64,000 nt of DNA, taken from the NCBI GenBank assembly GCA_024235795.1, contig JACKLR010000002.1, positions 186,001 through 250,000 of the forward strand, in the 5' to 3' direction. The translations under genes and the position numbers were made by a program. This DNA comes from Burkholderiales bacterium (GTDB lineage Bacteria > Pseudomonadota > Gammaproteobacteria > Burkholderiales > Nitrosomonadaceae). The notes beneath the pieces were generated by a model. It searched no databases. It had not been told where the DNA came from and saw only the letters and a program-made list of their open reading frames with translations. This document shows, piece by piece, positions 25,564 to 34,126 of the stretch. Every line of letters begins with the position of its first letter. The stretch's first letter is position 1.

Positions 25564-25791
25564 TTACTCCTCAGTTCCTATCCTTATCCTAGATTCATCG
25601 TTAAATATATTGAGTCTGCCCGTTGTTGTCTGACTTTTAACGCCTGCCGGCTTTTCAGTATTTTCTTGTTTGCAACTGTGTAGCGGCGCTATGATATGTT
25701 GTAGTATATTTGCTATTATTTCACCAATTTTATTAATGATAAGTTCTCTTTGTTTTTTTAGCGTTACTGCGAGTGCTGGGTCTGTTGGCAT
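25564..25791 (-). CDS. possible small protein, doubtful
   Basis: A 75-residue open frame beginning MPTDPALAVTLKKQRELIIN, with plausible helical composition (KIGEIIANILQHIIAPL) and a charged end. There is no clear ribosome site, no recognised family, and no conserved neighbour. It could be real or chance. An opposite-strand frame over the same bases is hydrophobic and cysteine-rich and looks less natural. Confidence 0.25.
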   Translation of the reverse strand: MPTDPALAVTLKKQRELIINKIGEIIANILQHIIAPLHSCKQENTEKPAGVKSQTTTGRLNIFNDESRIRIGTEE

Positions 25792-25942
25792 TCAAGCCAT
25801 TCAGCTTTCCTGTGCATTGCGTTGCGCAACGAAACATCCTGACAATATCATATGGGTAAAAAACTAGATTTTAATGGACAATAAATCAGTAGAGGCAATC
25901 AGTAAAAGCATTTAAAAGATAACTTCATTAGGAACTCAGTCT

Positions 25943-26275
25943 ATGTATTATCGTTATAAACTACCAATACTTTTTATGATCATCGGTTTGTTCTTGCTGG
26001 CAGGTTGCGAAAATTATGCTGATAGAACGCATGAGTCGTGGATTCAAAAACCGGCAGGTATAACCTACGATGATTCGTTTATTTATGCCAGAATATCCAT
26101 TGCAGTCAACACCGATCCGGATTTACAAGGCAGTGATGTCGAGATTAAAGTTGATGATGGCAATGTGCTGTTGACAGGGACAGTTGCAAATAACAACCAG
26201 ATTACCAAAATCAACATGATTTCCTGGATGGTTGACGGTGTCAAGGATGTTGATAATCAAGTGGTTGTCAGATAG
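25943..26275 (+). CDS. BON-domain lipoprotein
   Basis: A 110-residue protein with a lipobox (FLLAGC) after a hydrophobic signal. Residues about 50-110 form a single BON domain: YARISIAVNTDPDLQGSDVE, then VDDGNVLLTGTVANNNQI, and VDGVKDVDNQVVV. BON domains bind phospholipid or peptidoglycan-related surfaces in the periplasm. A terminator follows closely. A larger, two-BON protein is encoded at 35721. Confidence 0.85.
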   Translation: MYYRYKLPILFMIIGLFLLAGCENYADRTHESWIQKPAGITYDDSFIYARISIAVNTDPDLQGSDVEIKVDDGNVLLTGTVANNNQITKINMISWMVDGVKDVDNQVVVR

Positions 26276-26314
26276 GTATAAGAACTCCATCACACATCCA
26301 CAAAAAGTATTCAA

Positions 26315-26353
26315 AAAAAGCCCCGCTAGACTAAACGTTTACCGGGGTTTTTT
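26315..26353 (+). terminator. rho-independent terminator between BON gene and dapD
   Basis: CCCCG (26321-26325) pairs with CGGGG (26343-26347). The inner TAAACGTTTA is itself palindromic. A-run before and T-run after the stem allow use from both sides, serving the convergent BON lipoprotein and dapD genes. Confidence 0.7.
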
Positions 26354-26407
26354 AGATTTTCAGATCAAATAGGTTTAATTGAACGCACATGCATTTTAAG
26401 TGACGTG

Positions 26408-27229
26408 TCAGATGCCGCGCAGTAGTTCATTGATTCCAGTCTTGGAACGGGTTTTTGCATCGACCTGTTTGACTATCACTGCGCAATAAAGGCTGTATTC
26501 CTTGTTAGCCGATGGCAGGCTGCCAGATACTACGACAGACCCGGGTGGAACGCGTCCGTAAGTAACTTCCCCAGTTTCGCGGTTATAAATCTTGGTGCTC
26601 TGGCCAATATAAACACCCATCGAAATCACAGAATTTTCACCAACAATAACACCCTCGACGATTTCCGAGCGTGCGCCGATAAAACAATTATCTTCGATAA
26701 CGGTAGGGTTGGCTTGTACGGGTTCGAGAACGCCGCCAATACCTACTCCGCCGGACAAATGCACATTTTTGCCAATTTGGGCGCATGAACCGACTGTTGC
26801 CCAAGTGTCGACCATCGTGCCTTCATCCACGTAGGCGCCGATATTGACATAGGATGGCATGAGCACAACATTGCTGGCAATAAACGCACCCTTGCGCACA
26901 GCGGCGGGTGGAACGACGCGAAAGCCGCCATCACGAAAATCGCGTGAACTGTAATCGGCGAATTTTGACGGGACTTTGTCAAAATAATTTGAAAATCCGC
27001 CTTTGATAAAGCTGTTATCCTCAATGCGGAAGGAAAGCAGCACAGCTTTCTTGATCCACTGATGCGTGACCCAGTTATCGTCAATTTTCTCGGCAACGCG
27101 AAGTTTGCCACTATCCAGCATGTTTAATACCTGTGCAACGGATTCCTTGAGATTGGCGCCCACATTGCGCGGCGTGATTTCGGCGCGGCGGTCAAATGCT
27201 TCTTCAATAGTGCTCTGTAATTCTTTCAT
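26408..27229 (-). CDS. dapD: tetrahydrodipicolinate N-succinyltransferase
   Basis: A 273-residue left-handed beta-helix enzyme of lysine and cell-wall diaminopimelate synthesis. It puts succinyl from succinyl-CoA on tetrahydrodipicolinate. The hexapeptide-repeat region runs from about residue 105 to 220 ([37 protein letters not shown]). It acts as a cytosolic trimer. It is downstream of dapC on the same strand with about 40 bases between, forming a dapC-dapD operon. Confidence 0.96.
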   Translation of the reverse strand: MKELQSTIEEAFDRRAEITPRNVGANLKESVAQVLNMLDSGKLRVAEKIDDNWVTHQWIKKAVLLSFRIEDNSFIKGGFSNYFDKVPSKFADYSSRDFRDGGFRVVPPAAVRKGAFIASNVVLMPSYVNIGAYVDEGTMVDTWATVGSCAQIGKNVHLSGGVGIGGVLEPVQANPTVIEDNCFIGARSEIVEGVIVGENSVISMGVYIGQSTKIYNRETGEVTYGRVPPGSVVVSGSLPSANKEYSLYCAVIVKQVDAKTRSKTGINELLRGI

Positions 27230-27272
27230 AATTTTTCCTAGGTTCGATTTGAGATTTTTAATTTGGATATGC

Positions 27273-28496
27273 TTAATGCGAGTCCGCCAGATTTTCCAAC
27301 AGACTTTTTATACGATTACCCGCTTCGATACATTCTGCCAATGTTGCAACAAGCGCAATACGTACATAATTTTCGCCCGGATTGATGCCCTGAAATTCCC
27401 GGCCCAGATAACTGCCCGGTAAAACGGTAACATTATAATCGCGATGCAGCAGTCTGGTGAATTCAGTGTCGCTGACAGGCGTTTTGTACCACAGATAAAA
27501 ACCGGCATCCGGCATGTTTACAGTGGCGGATTGTTGCGGTGACGGCTCAGCAAGCATGGCGGTAACTTTGGAGAATTTTTCCAGATACATGCGCCGGTTT
27601 TCCATGACATGCGTTTCGTCATTCCAGGCGGCGGTGCTGGCTGCCTGCGATGCCGGATTCATGGCGCAACCGTGATAAGTGCGATATAACAGATACTTGC
27701 CCAGGATTTGTGCGTCGCCGGCCACAAATCCCGAGCGCAAACCCGGCACATTGGAGCGTTTGGACAGACTGTTGAAAACGACAAGGCGCGGAAACCCTGC
27801 GCGTCCGAGTTGTTGTGCTGCGTCAAGCGCGCCAAGCGGCGGCTTGTTCTCGTCGAAATAAATTTCCGAATAGCATTCGTCGGCAGCGATGACAAAGCCG
27901 TGCCGGTCGGACAATTCAAACAGCCTGCGCCATTCATCCAGCGTCATGACACCGCCCGTCGGATTGTTGGGGGTGCAAACGTAAACAAGCTGTGTGCGCG
28001 ACCAGATATCGTCCGGCAGTTGTGCAAAGTCCAGTCTGAAGTTGTTTTCCGGGGTTGTATTGATAAACTGCGGTAGGGCGCCTGCCAATAATGCTGCGCC
28101 TTCATAGATTTGATAAAACGGGTTGGGGCAGACGACAAAGGGTTTTTCGGTTGCAGATGTGTCAATTACCGTTTGCGCAAAGGAGAAAAGTGCTTCACGG
28201 CTGCCGTTTACGGGGATGACTTCAGTATCCGGATTGATTGCGGGTATATGAAAGCGACGCATAATCCAGTCTGCAATACTCTGGCGTAATCGCAGTGTGC
28301 CTTGTGTCGTTGGATAATTGGCAAGCCCGTCCAGATGGTCAATAACGGCCTGTCGTATAAAATCCGGCGTAGCATGTTTGGGTTCGCCGATATGCAGGTC
28401 GATTGCGGCTAATGCTGTGTTACGCGTCACGCCATCGAATAATTTACGCAGTTTTTGAAACGGATACGGTTGCAGGTGATTAAGGTTTGAATTCAT
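27273..28496 (-). CDS. dapC: succinyldiaminopimelate transaminase
   Basis: A 407-residue class I/II PLP aminotransferase. The lysine that holds PLP is in [17 protein letters not shown], and the N-terminal [16 protein letters not shown] and [11 protein letters not shown] are typical of DapC. It transfers an amino group from glutamate to succinyl-keto-pimelate, the step after DapD. The operon with dapD supports the assignment over other aminotransferases. Confidence 0.93.
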   Translation of the reverse strand: MNSNLNHLQPYPFQKLRKLFDGVTRNTALAAIDLHIGEPKHATPDFIRQAVIDHLDGLANYPTTQGTLRLRQSIADWIMRRFHIPAINPDTEVIPVNGSREALFSFAQTVIDTSATEKPFVVCPNPFYQIYEGAALLAGALPQFINTTPENNFRLDFAQLPDDIWSRTQLVYVCTPNNPTGGVMTLDEWRRLFELSDRHGFVIAADECYSEIYFDENKPPLGALDAAQQLGRAGFPRLVVFNSLSKRSNVPGLRSGFVAGDAQILGKYLLYRTYHGCAMNPASQAASTAAWNDETHVMENRRMYLEKFSKVTAMLAEPSPQQSATVNMPDAGFYLWYKTPVSDTEFTRLLHRDYNVTVLPGSYLGREFQGINPGENYVRIALVATLAECIEAGNRIKSLLENLADSH

Positions 28497-29000
28497 GCTT
28501 GTTGCAGGCTTTTTTATTTATTGTTCAGGTTTGGTCAAAGACGTTGAAAGGATAGTCTTGGCTCGGTTTTGTTTGTTTTTATTCAGATTATAAAACGTGC
28601 GTGTTTGAAAGGCCAATTTCTATCAACCTGCTGTCGTTAGAAATCACAATCGACAACGGCACAGGGATGATGCATTTTCTTGCATGGCTAAAAGTGAAAT
28701 TAAACTCTGTTGGCGCTGAGTATGATATGATTATAGTGTTGTAATGAAATTTTGTTTTAAGTCAATTGGTTATGTTTTTTATTGTAACTTGTGTACGCTT
28801 GATTCAAGAAATATCATATAACAAAAGAAAGGCCCTGCGAATGTGTTTGCCCTTTACGAATAATGTCTCGGCAGTCATCACCAGATTTCTTTTAAAAATA
28901 AATTGCTGCAATACATAAAAACCAAAATTTTATGCGCAAACGGTATGCATAATTCATCCGGTCAATTTCAATTAATATACATTCCTATGGAGGAAATGCT
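28497..29000. other. 500-bp intergenic region
   Basis: AT-rich sequence upstream of both dapC and the acidic lipoprotein gene, so it must hold two divergent promoters. No open frame, inverted repeat of note or mobile element was seen. Confidence 0.4.
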
Positions 29001-29351
29001 ATGAGAAAGTTTTTTTATGTGCTTCTGATTTCAACAATAGTGCTCATTTTTGGTTGCGAAAAGGCTCAAGAGACAGCGAGTCAAGTAGCAGAAGATGTCA
29101 GTGAATTTGCATCTGAGGCTGTTGAGGCGACTAAAGAGGCGGCTTCCGATGCTGCCGAACTGGTATCAGACGCTCTAGAATCAACAACCGAAACTGTTTC
29201 TGACGCATATGATGCGACTGCCGATGCTGCATCAGAAGCTGTTGAAAGTTCAGAAGAAACAATTGATGAAGCAGCCGATGCCATTGACGATGCCGCCGAG
29301 GATGCCGGCGAAGCCATTGATGAAGCCATTGACGATGAAGATGAAGAATAA
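29001..29351 (+). CDS. acidic, alanine-rich helical lipoprotein
   Basis: A 116-residue protein with GGAGG upstream of the ATG. The signal ends in a lipobox (LIFGC). The rest is low-complexity Ala/Glu/Asp/Ser with few bulky residues, repeating every 11 residues or so (ASEAVEATKEAAS, ASEAVESSEETID), and ends DDEDEE. This resembles apolipoprotein-like or LEA-like amphipathic helices, perhaps a flexible spacer or stress protein in the periplasm. It has no recognised enzyme fold. Net charge is strongly negative. Confidence 0.7.
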   Translation: MRKFFYVLLISTIVLIFGCEKAQETASQVAEDVSEFASEAVEATKEAASDAAELVSDALESTTETVSDAYDATADAASEAVESSEETIDEAADAIDDAAEDAGEAIDEAIDDEDEE

Positions 29352-29423
29352 TAATTAATCGATACATTTGTAACGTGTTGGATGATGTTGCTTTGCATAA
29401 GCGGCATCATCCGGTAAATGCCA

Positions 29424-29558
29424 TTATCCAGCCAACCGTGCTGCAAGCAGTTTGCCGCAGCGCCATGGCTTTGGCCGACCTATCAGCTCAGCTCTGGCCA
29501 ATGCCAGGTCGGAATCTTCGAGACGCATGCGAACAATGATTTGACGATATTCAAACAT
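29424..29558 (-). pseudogene. IS21-family IstA transposase, N-terminal fragment
   Basis: The ATG at 29558, with AGGAGG upstream, opens MFEYRQIIVRMRLEDSDLAL, then ARAELIGR. This is the canonical start of IS21-family IstA. After about 33 residues homology is lost and the frame ends at 29424, so almost the whole transposase is gone. Confidence 0.7.
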
Positions 29559-29745
29559 TTCGTTCCTCCTGTTGCTCATGGCTAACCTCTGATAAAAAAT
29601 CAACAGAATAACCAGCAGTGCCCAAAATTCGAACCCTAAATCCGGTCAATACAGCCAGATCAAATGGCGCTATTACAGTGAAATCTCACTGGTTCCGTTA
29701 TGTTGAAATTGGACTGGTTCTATAGGGATGAAAACTGACACTTTT
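29424..29745 (-). mobile_element. left-end remnant of an IS21-family element
   Basis: The IstA start and its upstream region are retained. Read on the minus strand, the outer end has GTGTCAGTTTTCATCCC near 29725-29741, followed by AACCAGTCCAATTTCAAC and a similar AACCAGTGAGATTTCAC. These reiterated short motifs are typical of IS21 termini. The right part, istB and the right end are missing. Confidence 0.55.
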
Positions 29746-29837
29746 CGCCTGATTTAAAGACATGTTGGGGTTTTCGGCAGTAACTCCAATTCATTCAGAT
29801 GCGCTTTAACCCGTGCGATTGGTGTTAGAAAAAAAGG

Positions 29838-29903
29838 AATTCTTGATTATGGACCTGGCCCTGTAATCGCGTGGCCATGTAATCGCGCTGGCCTGTAATC
29901 GCG
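29838..29903. repeat. repeat array: core plus three TGTAATCGCG words
   Basis: The core AATTCTTGATTATGGACCTG (29838-29857) is followed by three 16-base units of form TGGCCxTGTAATCGCG at 29856-29871, 29872-29887 and 29889-29903 (the last one base shorter). The core is the reverse complement, with one change, of a part of the 50-bp units at 5244-5343. Confidence 0.7.
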
Positions 29904-30023
29904 ACTTCTCTCAACGATTGGCCATAATGATAGGACAACGTTTCACAATATATCGAATATCCATGAAGATGGTGTCGTTGAAATGGCATTATTTTAAATG
30001 GAAACAATCCTGGGTCCTGGGTA

Positions 30024-30767
30024 TTAACGTGCATATCGATTGACAAATCGCTTCAGGATCATCTGTGCATGAGACGTGTCTTTCTGGCTAATCGCGTCGA
30101 TAATTTTGTCCGCTTCATGGGGTTGAAAATAGCCGTGGTGCTTGTAGATGCGTATCCGCAGTGCAAATCCTTCGCTATCGCCTTCGGGGTGAAACTGTGT
30201 GGCATACACGTTTTTTCCTACGCGGAACATTTGAACCGGACAAGCGATGCTCGTCATTAACAGCGTAGCACCAGCAGGGGTTGTGTCGCATGCTTCTTTA
30301 TGCCCGAGCAATACCGGAATCTGATCTGGAAAGCCAGAAAGCAGCGCATCTTTTTTGCCTTCTTCAGTGATTTGAATGGTCACGCAACTAACCGGTTCGC
30401 CGTACATGGTCGATATCGAAGCCCCAAGGTATGAACCCAACAGACCATTGCCGGAGCAAGCTCCAAGGAATGGGAAATCTTTGTCGACGATTTTATCAAA
30501 CAGACGATTAAAGTCCTGTTCGATTTTCTTCTGGATTACTGATTTATCCGATTCCGGCCTGCTGATATCAAATGGGCTGCCACCGACGATCAAGGCTGAA
30601 TAATTATCTAACACCAAGTCGTCAGGAATGCCGCTTTTTTCGATACGTATGCGATGGACATTTTTTTCTTCTAAGCCTCCATATTTAAGCATTGAAGCAA
30701 ACTCACTATCAGAGGTCACATCTTCAGGGCGTAATTGTAGGATAAGGAATGGCTTAGAACTGTTCAT
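30024..30767 (-). CDS. class I glutamine amidotransferase-like protein
   Basis: A 247-residue GATase1 domain. The triad is visible: C104 in FLGACSGNGLLG, H193 and E195 in ATQFHPEGDSE. This layout resembles stand-alone GMP-synthase-like amidotransferases (GuaA N-domain relatives) that release ammonia from glutamine or act on gamma-glutamyl compounds. No synthetase partner is nearby. The C-terminal 40 residues (YKHHGYFQPHEADKIIDA) are typical of the stand-alone group. The substrate is unknown. Confidence 0.8.
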   Translation of the reverse strand: MNSSKPFLILQLRPEDVTSDSEFASMLKYGGLEEKNVHRIRIEKSGIPDDLVLDNYSALIVGGSPFDISRPESDKSVIQKKIEQDFNRLFDKIVDKDFPFLGACSGNGLLGSYLGASISTMYGEPVSCVTIQITEEGKKDALLSGFPDQIPVLLGHKEACDTTPAGATLLMTSIACPVQMFRVGKNVYATQFHPEGDSEGFALRIRIYKHHGYFQPHEADKIIDAISQKDTSHAQMILKRFVNRYAR

Positions 30768-30949
30768 CGCATGTTAAATAGGTTAGTAAAACATTACTAC
30801 TGAAGTTTTACAGCGGTTTTAGTTTCGACATCCTCTCTGTTGTATTCCGCATCACACAGATAGTCTACTGGATCAGACTAAAATAAGCAGGAGAAAAATA
30901 TACCAGAATGATGGGTGACCCCATTGATGCTCAGAAGAGAATATCTGCA

Positions 30950-32119
30950 TTATTCCTCTAACTCCTTCGCCAACTCATATAAACCAATGGTTTCTGTTTT
31001 ATTCGTCACCGGGTAACGGTCTTTCCCCGAATACACGACAAAACTGCGATCCGGTTGTATGTCTTCAAGTGCGCTATGATAGCCCTTAACCAGTTTTGGA
31101 GTAAGGCCACTCTTGATTTCAACTGTCCATATTTTACTGCCGGGTAATTCCAGTATTAAATCAATTTCCGCACCAGCAGAAGTGCGATAAAAACTGGCTT
31201 TTGTTAAAGGTGGTGCAACGGATAAGAGATTTTCAATTACAAATCCTTCCCAGCTCGCCCCGAACACCGGATGACCGGAGAGCTGGTTATAATCCGAAAG
31301 CCCCAGCAAGGCATGCGTAATACCGCTATCACGCACATAAACACGCGGGGCTTTGACCAGGCGTTTCTTAGTGTTGACATGAAACGGTTGTAAACGCCTT
31401 ACCAGTAGCAGATCGGCCAGCAAGTCTATGTAATTGCCAACGGTGGGAGCCGAGGTAGACAGGCTGCCAGCCAATTTGGATGCATTCAGGCACTGTCCCT
31501 GACTATGAGCCAGCATAATCCACAGGCGTTCAAGTGTTTCCGCTGGAATACGCGGTCCGAATTGCGGCACGTCCCGCTCCAAATAGGTGCGGATAAAATT
31601 GCGCCGATAGGCATAACTGTCTTCATCACTGTCTGCAAGATAGCTGTCGGGGAAACCGCCGCGCACCCAAAGCTTTGTAGCGTCGGGGTTATTTTTGGAG
31701 CCCGTTTCCAGCACATTTAACGGCTCCATATCGATATATTCAATCCGTCCGGCCAGTGTTTCTCCAGATTGGCGAAGTAAATCAATGGAAGCTGAGCCTA
31801 AAATGAGGAATCTACCAGTCTTCAAGCCTTTCCGTCTTCCTTGGTCAATTAAACCGCGTAAAGTTTGGAAGATTTCAGGGATTCGGTGAATTTCATCGAG
31901 AATAACCAGCTTTTCTTCGTTATGAGTAAGAAACAGGCTGGCATTGCTAATCTTTTCTCGATCTTCCATAGATTCGAGATCAAGATAAACGGTGTTCCTT
32001 TCTTCGGCGATATCAAGCGCCAGTGTAGTCTTGCCAACCTGACGCGGCCCGATAAGGGCTACAGCGGCTTGCCGTTTTAAAGCCTGTGTGACTGTTTGAT
32101 AGATTTTACGTTTTATCAT
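30950..32119 (-). CDS. AAA ATPase with DUF4143 domain
   Basis: A 389-residue protein. The N-terminal AAA_14 domain has Walker A GPRQVGKTT (24-32) and Walker B LVILDEIHRIP (D75, E76). The C-terminal DUF4143 domain contains a PD-(D/E)XK-like end, ASFYRTSAGAEIDLILEL and WTVEIKSGLTPK (Asp, then Glu-x-Lys). Such proteins are abundant accessory ATPases of uncertain role, some proposed to act in defence or as selfish systems. It sits between a GATase and an intact RAYT, all minus strand. Length is near the usual 380-400. Confidence 0.85.
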   Translation of the reverse strand: MIKRKIYQTVTQALKRQAAVALIGPRQVGKTTLALDIAEERNTVYLDLESMEDREKISNASLFLTHNEEKLVILDEIHRIPEIFQTLRGLIDQGRRKGLKTGRFLILGSASIDLLRQSGETLAGRIEYIDMEPLNVLETGSKNNPDATKLWVRGGFPDSYLADSDEDSYAYRRNFIRTYLERDVPQFGPRIPAETLERLWIMLAHSQGQCLNASKLAGSLSTSAPTVGNYIDLLADLLLVRRLQPFHVNTKKRLVKAPRVYVRDSGITHALLGLSDYNQLSGHPVFGASWEGFVIENLLSVAPPLTKASFYRTSAGAEIDLILELPGSKIWTVEIKSGLTPKLVKGYHSALEDIQPDRSFVVYSGKDRYPVTNKTETIGLYELAKELEE

Positions 32120-32220
32120 TCTTGCATATTAAAACTTGTATTTTTAATTTGCAAGGAAGTATTTTTGTGAACCACCCTGTAGGTCTGCTTATTGTGAACC
32201 GATAAATTGGCTCATCTCAA

Positions 32221-32281
32221 AGAATAATAGGGTCAAAAGAAAAGAATAAAACAGTAGAATAATAGGGTCAGACTCGATTGA
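32221..32281. repeat. RAYT 3'-side repeat: AGAATAATAGGGTCA twice plus core
   Basis: AGAATAATAGGGTCA occurs at 32221-32235 and 32256-32270. The second runs into GACTCGATTG, the inverted copy of the core CAATCGAGTCTGACCC found on the other side of the gene (33043). The RAYT stop codon lies inside the second GGGTCA, so the repeat forms the end of the gene. Confidence 0.7.
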
Positions 32282-32987
32282 TCTTCTTTTCCTTAGCCTT
32301 TTTTGAACGTCTATCGCCTCCACGTGTTTTTGGTTGAACCTGTCTTTTTGTTAAATCTTCAATTTGTTGAAGAAATCGCTCATTTCCTAACACCCAGGCT
32401 TTATTGGTTGCAGACCTGATTTCGTCCAATGTTCGCTCTGGAATTTGATGTTCAAATAACGCACGATACGCCGATTGGCGGGTGGTCGGCGTCATTCCAA
32501 GAGTACTATAAATTGTGTGCGCCTTGATCAGAGAACTACTTATACCCAACGCATTGTGGTGATAACTGGACCAAGGATAATCTGCCGGATGCTTGACCAT
32601 ATCAGCACGAACCGGATTTAATTCAATATACCGGCTACAACTTAATAAATAGTGTTCGCTATCCAACACGGTTGCTTTATAACGGCCTTCCCACAAAGTA
32701 CCGGTTCTGTGGTACTGATAATTAAAATATTGCACATAATATCTTCCCAGCATTTGCATCATTTTACCAATGCTGCCTTTTAAATGTGGTGTCATCAATA
32801 AATGCACATGATTTGTCATTAGTACATAAGCATGCAAGTCACACTGATATTTTTGGCAAGCCTCACTCAGTTTCTCCAAATAAAACGCGTAATCTGCTTC
32901 ACCCACAAAAATAATACTGCGATTATTACCCCGTTGGATAACATGCTGCGCATATCCGGGAACATCAAATCTTGGAAGTCGTGCCAT
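32268..32987 (-). CDS. REP-associated tyrosine transposase (RAYT), intact
   Basis: A 239-residue HUH single-strand endonuclease of the Y1_Tnp/TnpA-REP type. It begins MARLPRFDVPGYAQHVIQRG. The HUH motif is H60-V-H62 (MTNHVHLLM), and the probable catalytic Tyr is Y120 in SRYIELNPVRA. GTLWEGRYKATV is conserved. The basic tail may bind DNA. RAYTs are thought to mobilise or multiply small palindromic repeats rather than themselves. The gene is bounded by inverted copies of CAATCGAGTCTGACCC, its own end forming one of them. The ATG at 32987 is preferred over a GTG one codon earlier. Confidence 0.88.
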   Translation of the reverse strand: MARLPRFDVPGYAQHVIQRGNNRSIIFVGEADYAFYLEKLSEACQKYQCDLHAYVLMTNHVHLLMTPHLKGSIGKMMQMLGRYYVQYFNYQYHRTGTLWEGRYKATVLDSEHYLLSCSRYIELNPVRADMVKHPADYPWSSYHHNALGISSSLIKAHTIYSTLGMTPTTRQSAYRALFEHQIPERTLDEIRSATNKAWVLGNERFLQQIEDLTKRQVQPKTRGGDRRSKKAKEKKINRV

Positions 32988-33042
32988 CACTAGTCATTTA
33001 AATTTATTTGGACAGGAGAGAGTATAGCTCAAATCAAACAAA

Positions 33043-33119
33043 CAATCGAGTCTGACCCCATTGATGTGTTCATTGATGTGTTACATTGATGTGTTGATGC
33101 ATGTGACCCCATTGATGCA
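33043..33119. repeat. RAYT 5'-side repeat: core plus CATTGATGTG words
   Basis: The core CAATCGAGTCTGACCCC (33043-33059) leads into CATTGATGTG at 33059-33068, 33071-33080 and 33084-33093. A broken TTGATGCATGTG follows, then GACCCCATTGATGCA (to 33119). A lone GACCCCATTGATGC also occurs at about 30919-30932. Confidence 0.7.
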
Positions 33120-33219
33120 TTGAGTTAGCAAATTGAATTGATATCATTAATTTATTGCGTCTCTTCCTAGCATATGATAAATAAGCAGAAACTAAATAAT
33201 TAATTGCTAAAGGATTCTC

Positions 33220-34002
33220 TTGACCAAGTCTGAAGTTCATGAAGTTGACGGCATATTTCGACGGTTTGTCATCCGCACTTCAACTAACGAAGACCTTAGA
33301 CAGATTTACGAATGGCTCCAGGAAGAAGAGAGACTTGAAGTTCATGGCAATTTTCTCTGTAACTGGAATCTGACCGAGCGGTGCCATCAAGAAAGTCAGC
33401 TTCTTGTCTTAATTGACGAACTTGAATGTATTCCCGTTGCATATCAGTGGGGTCAACTTCTTCAATCCGGCATTCTCCAAGTTCGATATGGGTGGCGGGG
33501 TAAAGGGCTTGGGCGGCTAGTCGTTCAGCATTGCGTTGAACTTGCATTGGAACAAGACGAGATGGTTCTCCGAATAGAATGCAAGCCGTCGTCGTCAGTT
33601 CCGTTTTGGAAGGCCATGGGGTTCACGATAGTAACGGATGAAGATGGGTATAATCCCAAAGGCTTTAGAGTGCTATCTAAGCAGCTAGTGCTACCACTTC
33701 AAGGTAGTGTGGCTGAAGTAACGGTTAGCATGTTTCCAGAAATAAGAAAGTGGCAGGATGACGTTCTCCCGGTGGCCAGCATCACCCCAAAAGCTGTGCT
33801 CTGCGAGGATGGAAAGGAGGTTTATCTCTCGGAGCGAGCGGTTTTTGCCACTAGCTTTCTCCCGGCAATCGGTGATCCTGTAATAGAAATCTTGGTTAAT
33901 GGCAGCTTGGTCTACCGGGACAAAGCGAAATATGAGGATGCCCGAAATAGAGGTGTGCACAGTTGCAGAAACGGGTTTTACATTGATTCGGTAGCGATGT
34001 GA
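33220..34002 (+). CDS. GNAT-family N-acetyltransferase
   Basis: A 260-residue protein. AAAGGA lies seven bases before a TTG start at 33220. The acetyl-CoA loop is VRYGWRGKGLGRLVV (about residues 90-104), followed by LRIECKPSSSVPFWKAMGF. The N-terminal 165 residues are the GNAT domain. The rest (EVYLSERAVFATSFLPAIGD, then PVIEILVNGSLVYRD) is a separate domain of unknown nature. The substrate is unknown. A truncated MITE follows 22 bases downstream. The gene is surrounded by mobile repeats and may be acquired. Confidence 0.75.
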   Translation: MTKSEVHEVDGIFRRFVIRTSTNEDLRQIYEWLQEEERLEVHGNFLCNWNLTERCHQESQLLVLIDELECIPVAYQWGQLLQSGILQVRYGWRGKGLGRLVVQHCVELALEQDEMVLRIECKPSSSVPFWKAMGFTIVTDEDGYNPKGFRVLSKQLVLPLQGSVAEVTVSMFPEIRKWQDDVLPVASITPKAVLCEDGKEVYLSERAVFATSFLPAIGDPVIEILVNGSLVYRDKAKYEDARNRGVHSCRNGFYIDSVAM

Positions 34003-34023
34003 ACTGTACAAATCAAATATAGA

Positions 34024-34123
34024 AGAACAAAAAATATTGACGCAGCATATGATTGATATGTAAGGAGATATTTTTTGTGAACAACAAAGTATTGTGACAA
34101 AATATGAATTTTTAGAGATGTCC
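34024..34123. mobile_element. MITE-like element, copy 3, left end lost
   Basis: From GAACAAAAAATATTGACGC to TTTTTAGAGATGTCC it follows copies 1 and 2 almost base for base. The first 45 bases, with the left terminal repeat, are missing and the right tip reads GTCC instead of GCCC. The copy is therefore old and immobile. Confidence 0.75.
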
Positions 34124-34126
34124 TTA

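Noticed and set aside
29370..29412. Terminator after the acidic lipoprotein (GGATGATG ... CATCATCC)
   Set aside because: A stem is possible, but the loop is long and no T-run follows.
33043..33119. CRISPR or plasmid-type iteron origin
   Set aside because: Words are 10 bases at uneven spacing and no replication protein gene is near. The link to the RAYT core explains them better.
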